The notes: generated by a model not told the origin, from the letters alone. A stretch of DNA of 60,000 bases from Bugula neritina (GCA_964035545.1 OZ037770.1:6884229-6944228), one strand, 5' to 3'; positions 16,272 through 28,663 are shown, counted from the stretch's first letter. Numbers and translations are program-made.

Positions 16272-17458
16272 GGTAGCTGGTCTCAAAGCTTCTCAAGTCA
16301 ACAATTTATTCTTGCTGATAGCAACCCAACATCCAATATGGCTGCCACTGTAACTAGCTATTCATTAATATATTGCAATGCTAAGCACAACTCTTTCTAT
16401 TATGTTGACATCAAGAATAATGTTGGCTAGTAAACACAAGGCCTTACAATCAATTCAGTTATTCATTGTGCATTTTCAATGACCAACGACACAAAATGAA
16501 TGCCTTCTATTGTTGTTCACCCATTAAATCAATATTACCATGCTAGCCTATAAACTGCAATTGACAGCAACATTGAGAATGACAAGTAGCCAATCACAAT
16601 AGGTTTAGCTGCTACTTTTGTTGCTCAAATAAATGTGAATCTATAAATTTAAAACTTCTTGTTCTCATGAATTATATATTTATTATTTACAATAGAGTAT
16701 TGTGTTATTAATTAAGTTAAAGATGCTACAATTTAGAGCTTCTAAAACGAAACTATAAAATAAAAAAAAAGATTTATTAATTCAATAACTACAACTCTAT
16801 ATATATCGTATTAACCTTTAATTGATTTGGTTTTCAGTTTGTATTTTGCAATGTATATTTGTGGAGTACAGAAAGTACTAAAAAGGCTGAGAATATATTG
16901 CCAGGCAACTATGATGCTTCCATGAGATGAAGCTTAGTTGAGAGAAAGGACAACTCCTTATTAGCAAAAACACAAACCTTTTACTTTGATAATATACAGA
17001 TTATATGTATAAAATATGAAAACACTGCACATGCCTGCTGTAAAATACACTTTGTTATGGTTACTGTCACATACACTATGTTATGCATGCTTTAACATGC
17101 GCTGAGCTATAACACAGTGAAGGAGATTTACAATGAGGATAGCAATTGTGCAAGCTCACTAATATTATTGATAGGTCTAAAAATAGTTGCAACACTTCGA
17201 AATGAAAAGAAAAAAAAACAAAGGTAGTTGTAGTAACAGTGATATCAAGAAACTTGTAAATTAAAAAGTTAAATTTCAACCCATACCCAAAACCAAAATT
17301 TATTAGAAAAATTAAAGCGTTGGACCAACACAATTTCTTCACTAACATTTTCCAGTGACATTATTCATGCTTTAGTTTCTGAAGCTGACTGTATACAACA
17401 TAAGTTAACTGATATATGGTAATGTGCACTGTAAGTGTAAGTGTATAAGTCCTACAAA
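16272..17458. other. Intergenic spacer between paralogues A and B
   Basis: About 1.2 kb carries the presumed promoter of paralogue A and the 3' end of paralogue B. AATAAA on the minus strand at 17304-17299 lies about 155 bases after the paralogue B stop. The motif ccaatatggctgcc at about 16332-16345 lies 60-75 bases upstream of the paralogue A start and resembles a CCAAT or YY1-type site, but this is weak. Confidence 0.45.
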
Positions 17459-17805
17459 CTACCAGTGCATGCTTCCCCCGGCTTTAGTACCAGAGACTGT
17501 TCCTTTATGGCTTGAAACAACTTTATCTTCTATATCGTCAGACTTATCCTTCCGACAGTATTTTGAGCTAAAAATACAAGCAAAAAATCTGAATTTTGTT
17601 TTTTTATTATACATGCAAAATTAGCCCTAGACGACAAGAAATAGTAACATCTATCTGCGTGCTTATTTTCTTAGTATGGGTTTTTATAAGTCATGTAGAA
17701 ATATATACTGCTAGGATTTTTAAAATTCACAATCAAAAATTAAAGAAAATGCAATTGCTTGCTATCAACTAGCAATTGGCTACTGGCAACTATATATTTA
17801 CAGCT

Positions 17806-17885
<80 letters not shown>

Positions 17886-20800
17886 GTATTCTGCATACAT
17901 ACTTTGATAGAGGCACCAGAACTATAAAGAGAAGAATAGCGGCACCAAGTAACGCACAGGCCAAAGCGGCGGGGGCTGCCTTGTTATCCCCAATCACTTT
18001 GGCTATGTAAGATGTAGGATTCTGAACTAAAATGTCTTCACTAAAACCTGTTTCCTCTATAAAAGATGAGAGAGAATAAAAAGACACACACTTTGCACTT
18101 TTACATTATTTTATTAATTAATAACATTCTCTAATGCAAAACATAGCTTAAAGCATGCAACATATACCTCTATATATCTTATTGATAAGCTGTTTTGAAT
18201 AATAAACAATTCGAACTATCTCTGTCCACTTGAGGTAGTCGTAACCTGTATATGTCCTCAAATTAAATATAATTTTTGTGGCCGGATCAGAGCTGTTTTG
18301 TAAATTGTAATCTTCTGAGTTTTCTGCTGCCTTTAATTCTGATATAAAATTTGAAGTAAAGACATAGTCTTTGCTTGTCATATTCCTAAATCAGAAAGTA
18401 AAAGTGTAAAAGACAAATAGCTTCAAGTGATCCATTTCACTGAATAAAAAGTGTCTTCTACAAATATTAATGCTGAAATTTTCACTCAGGGCATTTGCAA
18501 TGTGAATTTTGAGCTAAACAATTATTCAACCGAAATTGAGGGCAATCACAACAACAATAAAATGTCCTATTTGTATCAGCTGGTTGCTATTAAAGCATTT
18601 TAATAACCACAGGTGCTATTAGCTGTAGTGACCTTAGTAACTGGTGGAATTGGTGACAATGAATAAAAGTTGCACACAAGTGCAAGTCAATCGACCATAT
18701 GATATAGGTTTTTGGAAAGCTTATGAGTCTATTAATTTTGAAATATTATTTAACTTAATGTTTTGTGGTAAGAATTAGTATTGATTACTAGGAAAGAATA
18801 TGGAATATTATAGTATGTATGTAAGACTAGACACACCTTTTGTATAAACCACTTTTCCTGTAATATTTTGGGACCAGCTTACAGTTCTGTCTGGTAAAAG
18901 AACAATTTGCCGTTGTGGCATTTGCTATCAGCTGGAAGAGAGTGTCTTTAATCTTTGCATCCTCCTTATACTAAAGCAAAAACAGGTCTGCTACTACTAC
19001 TGCTGCTACTACTGCCACTGCTACAACTACTACTGCTACTGCTACTGCTACTGCTACTGCTACTGCTACTGCTACTGCTACTGCTACTGCTACTACTACT
19101 ACTGCTACTACTACTGCTACTGCCACTGCTACTGCTACTACTGCTACTACTACTGCCACTGCTACTGCTACTACTACTGCTACTACTACTGCTACCACTA
19201 CTACTATTGCTACCGCTACTACTACTACTACTACTACTGCTAGTGCTGCTACTACTGCTAGTGCTGCTGCTACTGCTACCACTACCCCTAGTCACTAGTC
19301 ACTGCTACTACAAGTAAGGAAATGTCCTTTTATAGCTACTAGTACTGTAAGAGCCTACATAGCAGCTACTACAACTCTGCTTACATCTTCAAGCTTAACT
19401 TCCAGAATCAAAGTAACTGAGTTGAGTTCTTCTACTCGATATGCTCGTCCAAACACTACAATCATTACATATAATAAAATAGTATGTTATAACTTACTAA
19501 ACTTGACTCGCTCAATAACATAGTCAGTTTTCAGATAAAATACACATCAAAAGCAGAAGAGAAATATATCTATAAAAAACAGACACAACTATTAGTAGAC
19601 AAATCAATGATGTACGTTTAGTATGTAACATCTACAAAGGTTACAATGCATATATAATGTACTAGAGTTTTCGAGAACCCACCTATTCATAAGTTTTTCT
19701 TGACATAGTGTAAGCCAACCAAATATTAAATATAATATAAGAAACTATAAAAACAGTATATCAAGCCTGTCTACTGAGCATGTGGTCTCTTAGTTCTCTA
19801 TTACAGTCCTTTACTGTTGAATGATGCCCTGCGTAGTGGGTAGCCTTAGGTTGCAAAAGCCGTCACTGATTAGGGTTGAACTTAACTTTTATGTGCCTTG
19901 GAAAGAAGTTATCTAGTCTTGTATTTATTAAGATAGTTTTCTCAAACAAAACAGGAGTGCACAACTTCTGTATCAACCTAATTTTGCTCTGTTTAACAGA
20001 GTGTCAACAAAAAAGTTTGAAAAATAAACATGCTTGTGCCAAATCAGAAATGTTTAAAATTTTTGAACAGATAACTTCCTCAAAGACAGGACCTTTATAT
20101 TATATCATATGTTGTATTTTATTATACTGTATTATATTATATTATAGTATATATATCTGCACGCAAGTATTTATACTTACACTAGGTATATTATATAATG
20201 TGTACATTTCAAGAAAGCAGGTGAATTGCAGGGCTTAGTATTAGTTGTGAAGAGGAAACTATACCAAAGATGAGGCGACTAAGAAAGCAAAGAGTTGACC
20301 AAATACATTGTCTAAAACATCATCTAATAAAAAGAAATATTAGAGTCTCAGCATATAGGTTTTATAAGCTGAAGGTTAAAAGTCACCAACAAAGTAGTAA
20401 CATATAAGTTTCAGGCCTTAGGCAATATACACAAGCTTGTACTTACCAAACTCTACATGAACTAAGTATATAGGGAAAACAAAATAATTAGCTTTGATAT
20501 GTCAAAGTTTTTTTGGTCACAAGTTGTTAGTAGCCCAAGGTCAATAATGTAATGCTATTATGTAAGTAGACTACAAACAGTCCTTTAGTAGAAATGTCAT
20601 CAGACATCATAAATTATATTATATAACTTTCAGGCTCCAGGCATGCAGTTATATACATTCCCTAGTGACTTGGAACAGTTAGCTGTCTACTTCTCAGATA
20701 TGTCAAGGCCTATATATAGCATAGAATGCAACCTACATATAGCATAGAAGGTGCTATCTAGTATATATAGATAGCAACATAGTTTAGAAGATAACATATA

Positions 20801-21278
20801 TAATTATAAGGTAACATATATAGAATATAGAAAGGAGCATATTATAGTATATTTATAGATAGCAACATATAACATAGAACGTAGCATATAGTTTAGAAGG
20901 TGCCATATAGTATAGAATGTAACATATATAGAATACAGAAAGGAGCATATTATAGTATATTTATAGATAGCAACATATAGCATAGAACGTAGCATATAGT
21001 TTAGAAGGTGCCATATAATATAGAATGTAACATATATAGAATATAGAAAGGAGCATATTATAGTATATTTATAGATAGCAACATATAGCATAGAACGTAG
21101 CATATAGTTTAGAAGGTGCCATATAATATAGAATGTAACATATATAGAATATAGAAAGGAGCATATTATAGTATATTTATAGATAGCAACATATAGCATA
21201 GAACGTAGCATATAGTTTAGAAGGTGCCATATAGTATAGAATGTAACATATATAGAATATAGAAGGGAGCATATTATA

Positions 21279-21355
<77 letters not shown>

Positions 21356-22275
21356 TAGTAACATATAGCATAGAATGCAGCATGTAGTTTAGAAGGTACC
21401 ATATAGTATAGAAGGTACTATATATTATAGAATGTAGCATATAGTTTAGAAGGTACCATATAGTTTAGAAGGTACCATGTAGTATAGAATGTAACATATA
21501 TAGAACAGGACAAAGCGGAGATAAGTGAGAGAGGTAAGAATATAGAAAGGAGCATTATACATAGTATAGAAGAAAGCATATAGTAGATAGCATGTAACTG
21601 ACATAGGTATAAAGTTATAAACTTCAATAAACAGAAATGATGACGTCAGTCATTATAAAATGACATATTTCTTTAAAACCATTTTTTTTGTAAGAATTCG
21701 CAAATTTTCAACACATCTAAGAGTATCAAATCAAATTATTTGCTTATGATAACATGCAATGAATAAATACTCAGTCATTGTAAAAGCTTACGTTTAAAAG
21801 TTTGCATGCAATTAGGGAACATAAATAGGTATTTGTGAATATAGGACTATAGGCATATCAATGATGAGATAACTTCAAACTTCTAGTGCTGATCTTATAT
21901 CGGACAGTCTGAATTTTCAAAGCAAAAAAATATATCAACTTTTTATAGAATTTGGAATTCATGCCTTTAAGGAAAGATGAGAGAGAATGCTCAAATATTT
22001 ACATTCCACAATAATCCAAAGCAATCGAAATCACACTGAAACATAGTTTGTATTTTCTTATATAAACAGGAAATGAGTTATATGCTACATGAGGTTGACC
22101 AGTATAATTTTATTATACTAATAATGTCCAATGCATGATTGGCTTAGCTTTTCCGTGACTTTGATGTACTGCAGTCTGCAAGACATTATTCTAACAGACT
22201 CTACACAGTATTATGACATTTACCTGTCAGTAGAATGGTTAGCAGGCAAATCCGACACAGGATAGCAGGTGACAT
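17459..22275 (-). CDS. Type I membrane protein of unknown function, tandem paralogue B
   Basis: Six exons on the minus strand: 22275-22224, 19455-19385, 18970-18837, 18385-18168, 18056-17903, 17567-17459. They encode 245 residues, ending in TAG. MSPAILCRICLLTILLT is the signal peptide and shares its MSP start with paralogue A. The ectodomain keeps the cysteine pair (C64, C71), the N-A-T and N-C-S sequons, the YRKSGLYKR-like block and the core YDYLKWTEIVRIVYYS. The membrane span is about 188-209 (ALACALLGAAILLFIVLVPL). The tail keeps a cysteine in YCRKD (VCHKD in A) but then diverges, with fewer acidic residues. Internal exon lengths 71, 134, 218 and 154 bp equal those of A. Introns hold a CTA/CTG tract and a 108-bp minisatellite. 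The function is not recognised. Confidence 0.8.
17809..17881. repeat. (AT)n microsatellite
   Basis: About 36 AT dinucleotides, ending some 20 bases downstream (minus strand) of the donor of paralogue B exon 17903-18056. Confidence 0.97.
18988..19300. repeat. CTA/CTG trinucleotide and hexanucleotide tract
   Basis: About 310 bases of ctactg, ctgcta, ctacta and ctgcca triplets begin less than 20 bases beyond the acceptor of paralogue B exon 18837-18970. All frames on both strands stay open (poly-Leu, poly-Ser, poly-Val/Ala), so open frames here are not evidence of a gene. The flanking exons place it in an intron. Confidence 0.95.
20770..21285. repeat. 108-bp minisatellite
   Basis: Four to five tandem copies of a 108-bp unit containing catagaacgtagcatatagt and gaaaggagcatattatagta lie in the first intron of paralogue B. 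Copies differ at few positions. The period is a multiple of three, so long frames run through it. Confidence 0.93.
21281..21353. repeat. (AT)n microsatellite inside the 108-bp array
   Basis: About 35 AT dinucleotides replace the tatattt segment of one 108-bp unit. Degenerate unit pieces continue to about 21590. Confidence 0.95.
21354..21595. repeat. Degenerate continuation of the minisatellite
   Basis: Blocks such as gtagtttagaaggtaccata and tagtatagaatgtaacatat repeat at shorter spacing than in the main array, as expected of an eroded array edge. Confidence 0.75.
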
Positions 22276-25200
22276 AATCAGTGCGGGATACCAGACATAC
22301 ACTTCCCTGAAGCAAATAGCATAGAAACAAAATTTCCTTGATAACTATTATTGCTCTAGTATATCTGCTGATGTATTAGCTCTATAGCTACTACTTGATT
22401 TTCAGAGTGATATTGTGTTAGTAGCTGTGAGTAAAAATTCCTAACTAACTTTGGAGAATATTGTAATCCTTACAAGTTATTTTACTGACGATGAAAGGCA
22501 AAATAGGAAAAAACTTGCAAGCTAATAATTGATATTGTCAATGTAGAACGAAAATATTTGTTTTGGAAACTCAATATATAAAATTGTATATTCTAATTCC
22601 TCAAAGATTGCATCAAATGTACCAAATCAGTGAAAGTTAATTGGCTATTACATTAAACTATTTTACTATGTGAAAAAAATAGTTGTATTATTGTGTTCAA
22701 CCCTGAGAAAACAACTGGCTGATTGTTAAAATGAAATATGATATAATAACATTGAGATAGCAGAGCTACTGTACATAAATTGTCTCTTAAATAGTTTACA
22801 TAAAGTTTAAGCCTTGAAACTTCTATTGACCTAAATATTGAAACTTAATCAATAGTTGATTTGAAAGTCAATAATTTATAGCCGACTATTGATTTTCTTC
22901 TGTGTACATTTCTTGTAACTCCACCAGATTCTTTTGAAAGTGATTAGTTGTGAAAATAAAACATTAGCTTGAGTAAAGCTATTTATAATTTTACATCAAG
23001 ACATGCTCTTTGCTTTAGTAAAAAGTACCTGTTTGAGAAAGTCAATGACAACTTGACAAGGTGCTTGCTAGTGTATAATATAATAAGAAGTATAGAGTGC
23101 CAACTATTGCTTGCTAATGCAACACTAGCTATAAAATGACATTTGCATAAGATCAGCAATTGTACATACTTGTAGGAGATGTGAGAAAATTTGTATTACT
23201 CTTAGCAAAGTCATCTTTCCAAAAGCTCTTTTCAATTATGATTATATTAATTGTGAAGTTATAAAACATATTATATTGCATATATACAAATCATATCCAC
23301 TATAGAAGGGTGCGAAGCAATAATCCGTTGAATATATAACTATTATTTCATATGTATATTGTTAGTGTAACTTGTAATAGAGTTGAGCCATATAAGTTTT
23401 AAATATTTTGTTAAATTGATATTTAAAATAATTTTAATTTTAAGAGAAATAAAGATGTACATTTATAAGTCATAAAAAGCAATCAAATATGAGCCGTCTC
23501 ATCTGGCAATGTTACATTATCTTTATATATGACTTACCAAATAATTCAAATATACGTACTGTACTTTACTATATAATGAGTCAGAAAATGTAGATAATAT
23601 ATGTTTATACTGTCATACTGGCTTATACCTTTTTGCAATATATAGTAACTGTGCATACAGGTAACTATTATAAACAGCAGGATAATTTCTCTAGCAACAA
23701 ACAAAGGAAGTGTATCTTGTTGCATTGCATCAAACATTTAGGCACAGTAACACAAGCAATTAAAGGCCCAAGTTTGTTAATTATTTTTATTAACTTTTTG
23801 CTTAGAGCATGATTTATTTTGCTGCATTTTTTAAATCCTGATTACAAGCTTTTTAATTATATCTTTATTACTACAGCCACTTCAAGTCAACCAAGCTTAT
23901 CCCACACTTAAATACCTGAGTAATTCAGTAAGAAACATGTCGGCATACTAAAGTTGAACAAAGTATAAGTTTCCCATCCTACATGCAACGCATACATATA
24001 CCACACTGTGTACACATGAACACCAAAAAAGAGAATAAATGGGTTAAAGATATAAAATAAAAAAAATAACAATTGGCAAATGAGCCACAAATTTTAAGAC
24101 AAGCTTAAAATAAAAATAGTTTGAAGATATGTGGAAACAGGAAAATTGTAGTTACTTAAACACCAGTCACAGGAGAGGGTTGTTATCCTGAATGACTTAT
24201 GTTTAAATTTCTAATAAAAATATTAGAAGAAAATTCAGAAAAACTCACATATCTTAGGAGACATAACATTATTAACTAAGCTGAGCCTTAGACAATACTA
24301 TTATAGAGATGCTAGGCACTGGCCTTTGGCTGCTTTTAAATTTGGTTTGAAATCAGCTATAGCCTCCTTAAACCTTCTGTGCATGGAAAGCTAGGAGCAT
24401 ATGTGTGACATCACCATGCAGACAGAAAGATCAAACTCTCTGTCATCACAGCATGTAGCTGCTAGCTGACACATGTAGAAATTCGCTCTTAAAAGAGCAA
24501 ACGAATTTTTCCACTGTGAGCAAGTGGTTAAACACAGTGGTTAAGAGAAGGTCATTTAATTTCTGTTCATAGACAGTTTCCTCTACCTGGTCAACCACAG
24601 AGTTAATTAAAAAGTAGGTGATTATACCATGCCACTAATTGTTGTGTGATAAAGCAAAAACAAGATTGAATTTGTGCTTCTCTGAGTAATCAATTTCAAT
24701 ACTACAAGTTAAAAGCTCAACGCTGTTTTGTTTAAGGAAGATGCACTATCACAAGCTAATTGTTTCACGTATTCAAGACTTGAAAAAGTACTATTGAGCA
24801 AATTTTGAGTACTAAACCACTATGTGAAAGTTACCTGCCACACACAAAGTGTTGCTAGCAGAAGGGAATTTAGAGTGACCAAGTGCACGTGCCAATTTGG
24901 CGAAACCACCCTGTAAATCATTTCAACTTGAAATCTAACTCACAACTTTCACTGATGGCAATTGATTAAAACAAACTGAAATGCTAAATAGTCATTAGCA
25001 GATTTAAACACTGCCACAAAAACCTTTCGTGGTGTTCATTCAGCAGTTTGCTGTCAGCTTCAAAGCAGGTCAATGTTTTACTTGAGCAAAGTTGTTGTGG
25101 CTGGTATGCTTGATGAATGTCTACCATATAAAATTGCTATAATGAGACTAGCCCCAATCTCATCTTCCAAATTAAAAGATAAATAATAGCAAACTTATGG

Positions 25201-25327
25201 GGAATTAGTTCCACATAGCACTACACTAACGGCCTCTCACTAGAGAAATTGCTGCTGATTAGGTAATTTGTTGGTAAAAGAGAGCAAAGGATAGCAAATA
25301 ATCAAAAGCTACATGTACACAATCATG
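22276..25327. other. Intergenic region, no gene seen
   Basis: This holds the presumed promoter of paralogue B and AT-rich sequence up to the retrotransposon. One minus-strand frame at 23737-23640 begins with a hydrophobic segment (LPLFVAREIILLFIIVT) followed by a donor-like GTATGC in phase 1. It could be a lone signal-peptide exon, but no partner exon was found. Confidence 0.5.
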
Positions 25328-25332
25328 GAGTT

Positions 25333-25527
25333 TGTAACAATGTGGATTGCGTGTAAAGGGAGAGTAAAAGTTTATTCTGCACTGCTTGCACTCGCTATAA
25401 CAACTGACTGCTTTACAATCAAGCACATAATAATATTGCACTCAAAACCATGACTAATAAAATAAGTACATTAACCTTTCACACATAATTGGTAAAACAG
25501 ATGTGGACACTTAGCCAGGATACAACA
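25333..25527 (-). repeat. 3' LTR
   Basis: 195 bp, identical to the other LTR except at 25344. It is the 3' copy because the element reads on the minus strand. Confidence 0.97.
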
Positions 25528-25541
25528 ACCCTTTCTTTCTT
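25528..25541 (-). other. Polypurine tract
   Basis: On the minus strand AAGAAAGAAAGGGT directly abuts the 3' LTR (TGTTGTATCC). This is the expected position of the plus-strand primer. Confidence 0.88.
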
Positions 25542-25991
25542 GAAAAAGCTTTAATACTAGCATAATAAAAATTTATAACAATTCAACAAACTTCAGGTAA
25601 ACCAAAAACATAATACCATAAAATTAATACTGAAATAAACTAAGTAAAGCCAAATTACAGTGAACCTTGAAAAGCTATAGTTTACATAAAATGCATAATA
25701 TCAAACTAAAGCAACTAAACTAAGTACAGTGAGCAGTGTGAAATGAGCTGAGGGCAAACCTGCAATGAAGGACATACAGAGCCACCACCGAATCCCACAG
25801 CCACAACACACAGCCCCAGCAAGACACGCCAACCAACTACTAGCAAGTATCAGACTGGTCCAGATTACACAAGTCTCGAACCAACACAAACACTAAGTAA
25901 ACCAGTCAAGTCACTCTGTAAATTGCAATATGAACTCTACAAACTAATGAGACTAACAACTAATAAACTAATCTACCAAGCAATAAAGAAT

Positions 25992-28661
25992 TTAATGAGT
26001 CACTGTGACCCCATATCTATTAGGAGGTTTCCTGTTTCTCAAAGGCCTATCAGTAACAGCAATAGCCTGACTCGAAGTTGGAGTCAGTGGCTTGACATCC
26101 GACACATTTCTGCGTTTCTCAACACCTTCTTTAGACTGGACTACAACCTCTGACCCTTGTTTGCTAACAACCTGTTGAGACTCCGGATCATATGTTGCAC
26201 TGAGCTTGTCAGTTTTATTCTGACGAATCAAGACTTCATCTCCTACACTGACATCGGGCATATGAGCCTGATTACTTAAGTAACTCTTACTCTTCTCCTG
26301 TGCAACTGCTTGGCGGTCTCGTACCTCTTCATCTAGTCTGTTTGACTTCTCTAAGCAAGGAAGCTTTGTTTGGAGTTTTCTCCCCAACATGAGTTCTGCC
26401 GGAGAAACACCAGTAACAGAGTGTGGTGTTGAACGATAACTTAGCAGAAATTTTCTCAACTCAGCTTTATGGTCTTTGCCTGAAGTGTGAGCTATCTTGA
26501 GTGCTTTCAATAGGCTCCTATTTTGTCTCTCCACTTCACCATTGGCAGCCGGCCACATTGGTGTGGTAGACATCCAGAATACACCATACTCATTTAGAAA
26601 TTCCTGAAATGATTGACTAACAAACTGTGGTCCATTGTCAGTTCTAATACTTGATGGAACTCCCCATCTACAGAACATAGCTTCAATAGCTTCAACTATT
26701 TTTGTAGCAACTGTTGACCTCAGAAATGCTACCTCAAAATAACGACTGTAATAGTCAACCACTACGAGAATACTCTCTCCATTGGGTAATGGACCCAGTA
26801 AATCACAAGCAATGTGTTCCCATGGCTTGTCTGGCATTTTTGTACTGGACATGGGTGGTGGTCTGCTCGGTGCACTGACAAGCTGGCACTCATAGCAACC
26901 TTTACAAAACCTCTCTACGTCCTGATCCATGCCTGGCCACCACAATTTTGTACGCAACAACTGTTTTGTCTTACTTGTACCCTGGTGACCCTCATGAGCC
27001 AACTCCACTGCTACTGACCTTAATGACACAGGCATTACAATCCTGTTGCCCCTCATGACTACTCCTTCAACTTCAGCTAGTTCAGTCATGACAGCTTTGT
27101 ATGCAGGAAGGCAGTTTGACCATAGGCCACTGATTAGTGACTTTCTAACCTGGCCCATCTCCAAACATTTAGCAGCAGCCTTTTTAATTTCATTAAAACT
27201 CATTGCCTTGGGCACTGACAGTTTAGCTATCATCATTACATACTCATCAGCAACATTATTCACATTATAAGGGGTATGCTCATCAACTGACAAACGAGAC
27301 AGTGGGTCAGCTATGTTCATTGACCCCGGCTTGTAGACCACCTCATAGTCAAATGCTTGTAGCCTAAGCACCCAGCGTTCAATCCTAGCTGATGGTTTTG
27401 AGTTTACACGATTGAAAATAAATTCCAACGGTTTATGATCAGTCACTAACCTAAACTTAGTTCCAATCAAGTATATGGCAAAGTGTTCACAGCCCCATAC
27501 TATAGCTAAAGCTTCCCTCTCAGTCTGAGAGTATCTGCGCTCCACGGCTGACAGACTGCGATGCCCATATGCAACAACTCTCTCACAACCACCAACACGT
27601 TGACTTAGAACAGCACCTAAACCATACGGACTAGCATCAACTGTAACAGTTGTCTCAGCATTTGGGTTGAAATAAGCTAGTGTTTTGCTCTGAGCCATCA
27701 TAGATTTGATTTTATCAAAGGCAGCTTGCTGCTCACTAGACCACTGAAACTTACTTGCTTTCTTTACTAACCTCAGCAGAGGCTCAGCATGTGTAGATAA
27801 ATTAGGAATGAATTTACCCACAAAGTTCACAAGACCTAGGAAACTACGCAGCTCTGTAACATCCTTTGGGACCCTAGCTTGTACAATTGCTTTGACTTTC
27901 TTGTCACTTACTGATATACCTTTGTCTGAAATATCATAGCCTACATAAGTGATCTTGCTACAGCCAAATTTGCACTTTTCAGCATTTAATGTCAACCCTA
28001 GTTTACTCATGCGCTTGAGAAATGCTCTAAGCCTAGCATCGTGCTCTTGTTTGTTACTGCCATATATAACAATATCATCAGCATAATTTTGGCAACCCTC
28101 CAAATCTGCTATAGATCTCTGTATGTGATACTGATAAACTTCACTAGCAGATGCTACCCCAAAATTAAGCTTCTTATATCTGAATACCCCAAATGGTGTG
28201 GCAAATGTTGTAATAGCCCTAGAGGCTTCATCAAGTTCTAACTGATGGTAACCAAGTTTTAAATCTGCTTTGCTAAAAACTTTAGCACCATTGAGATTGT
28301 ACATCAGCTCTTTGACTGTAGGAATTGGATGCCTTTCCCTAATTATTGCTTTATTAGCTTGTCTCATGTCTACACATAGACGTATATCATTACCGTCCTT
28401 AGGCACAGTGACAATAGGACTAACCCAAGGTGTAGGACCCTCAACTCGCTCAATAATATCGGCAGCAAGCAATTCATCAATTTTAGCCTTAGCTTTATTC
28501 CTATGACCAAATGGCATGCGTCTTACTGGTTGAGCAACTGGCTTGACATTAGGATCTATGTGTAAAGAGACCTGCAAATCCTTCAACAAACCAACACCCG
28601 CAAAGCACTCAGGAAACATATCCAACCACGACTGCCGATGAAGCAAAGTGAACCCCCTCAC
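25992..28661 (-). CDS. pol: Ty3/gypsy pol: reverse transcriptase, RNase H, integrase
   Basis: 889 codons without interruption, counted from a GTG just after an in-frame TAG; true entry is probably by frameshift from gag. RT motifs are LCVDMRQAN (95-103), SKADLKLGYHQ (130-140) and YADD (193-196). RNase H acidic residues are D342 (TVDASPYG), E383 and D408 (TDHKPL). The integrase zinc site is H556, H559, C589, C592; the catalytic triad is D620, D675 (RTDNGPQF) and E711 (NGEVER), with 35 residues between the last two. The C-terminal end (RPLRNRKPPNRYG) is typical of gypsy-type pol. All catalytic residues are present. It acts on the element's own RNA and cDNA to copy and insert it. Confidence 0.97.
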   Translation of the reverse strand: MRGFTLLHRQSWLDMFPECFAGVGLLKDLQVSLHIDPNVKPVAQPVRRMPFGHRNKAKAKIDELLAADIIERVEGPTPWVSPIVTVPKDGNDIRLCVDMRQANKAIIRERHPIPTVKELMYNLNGAKVFSKADLKLGYHQLELDEASRAITTFATPFGVFRYKKLNFGVASASEVYQYHIQRSIADLEGCQNYADDIVIYGSNKQEHDARLRAFLKRMSKLGLTLNAEKCKFGCSKITYVGYDISDKGISVSDKKVKAIVQARVPKDVTELRSFLGLVNFVGKFIPNLSTHAEPLLRLVKKASKFQWSSEQQAAFDKIKSMMAQSKTLAYFNPNAETTVTVDASPYGLGAVLSQRVGGCERVVAYGHRSLSAVERRYSQTEREALAIVWGCEHFAIYLIGTKFRLVTDHKPLEFIFNRVNSKPSARIERWVLRLQAFDYEVVYKPGSMNIADPLSRLSVDEHTPYNVNNVADEYVMMIAKLSVPKAMSFNEIKKAAAKCLEMGQVRKSLISGLWSNCLPAYKAVMTELAEVEGVVMRGNRIVMPVSLRSVAVELAHEGHQGTSKTKQLLRTKLWWPGMDQDVERFCKGCYECQLVSAPSRPPPMSSTKMPDKPWEHIACDLLGPLPNGESILVVVDYYSRYFEVAFLRSTVATKIVEAIEAMFCRWGVPSSIRTDNGPQFVSQSFQEFLNEYGVFWMSTTPMWPAANGEVERQNRSLLKALKIAHTSGKDHKAELRKFLLSYRSTPHSVTGVSPAELMLGRKLQTKLPCLEKSNRLDEEVRDRQAVAQEKSKSYLSNQAHMPDVSVGDEVLIRQNKTDKLSATYDPESQQVVSKQGSEVVVQSKEGVEKRRNVSDVKPLTPTSSQAIAVTDRPLRNRKPPNRYGVTVTH

Positions 28662-28663
28662 CT
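28609..28663 (-). promoter_or_regulatory. gag-pol overlap with candidate +1 frameshift site
   Basis: On the minus strand the gag frame ends GTT TCC TGA G (TCC at 28614-28612, TGA at 28611-28609). Pol is in the +1 frame, open back to a TAG at about 28664. Skipping the T of TGA after TCC would continue into pol as GAG TGC. UCC UGA is the shift site of ornithine decarboxylase antizyme mRNAs. An ATG in the pol frame overlapping this point is an alternative route by reinitiation. Confidence 0.55.

Noticed and set aside
18955-19317. Long frames of poly-Leu, poly-Ser and poly-Val/Ala on both strands
   Set aside because: They are translations of the CTA/CTG simple repeat in an intron of paralogue B; all frames are open because the repeat lacks stops.
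20240-20290. Possible third SINE copy (gatgaggcgacta)
   Set aside because: Only about 13 bases match the SINE body, too short to call.
20804-21440. 186-codon Tyr/Ile-rich minus-strand frame
   Set aside because: It arises from the 108-bp minisatellite, whose period is a multiple of three, and from the (AT)n run.
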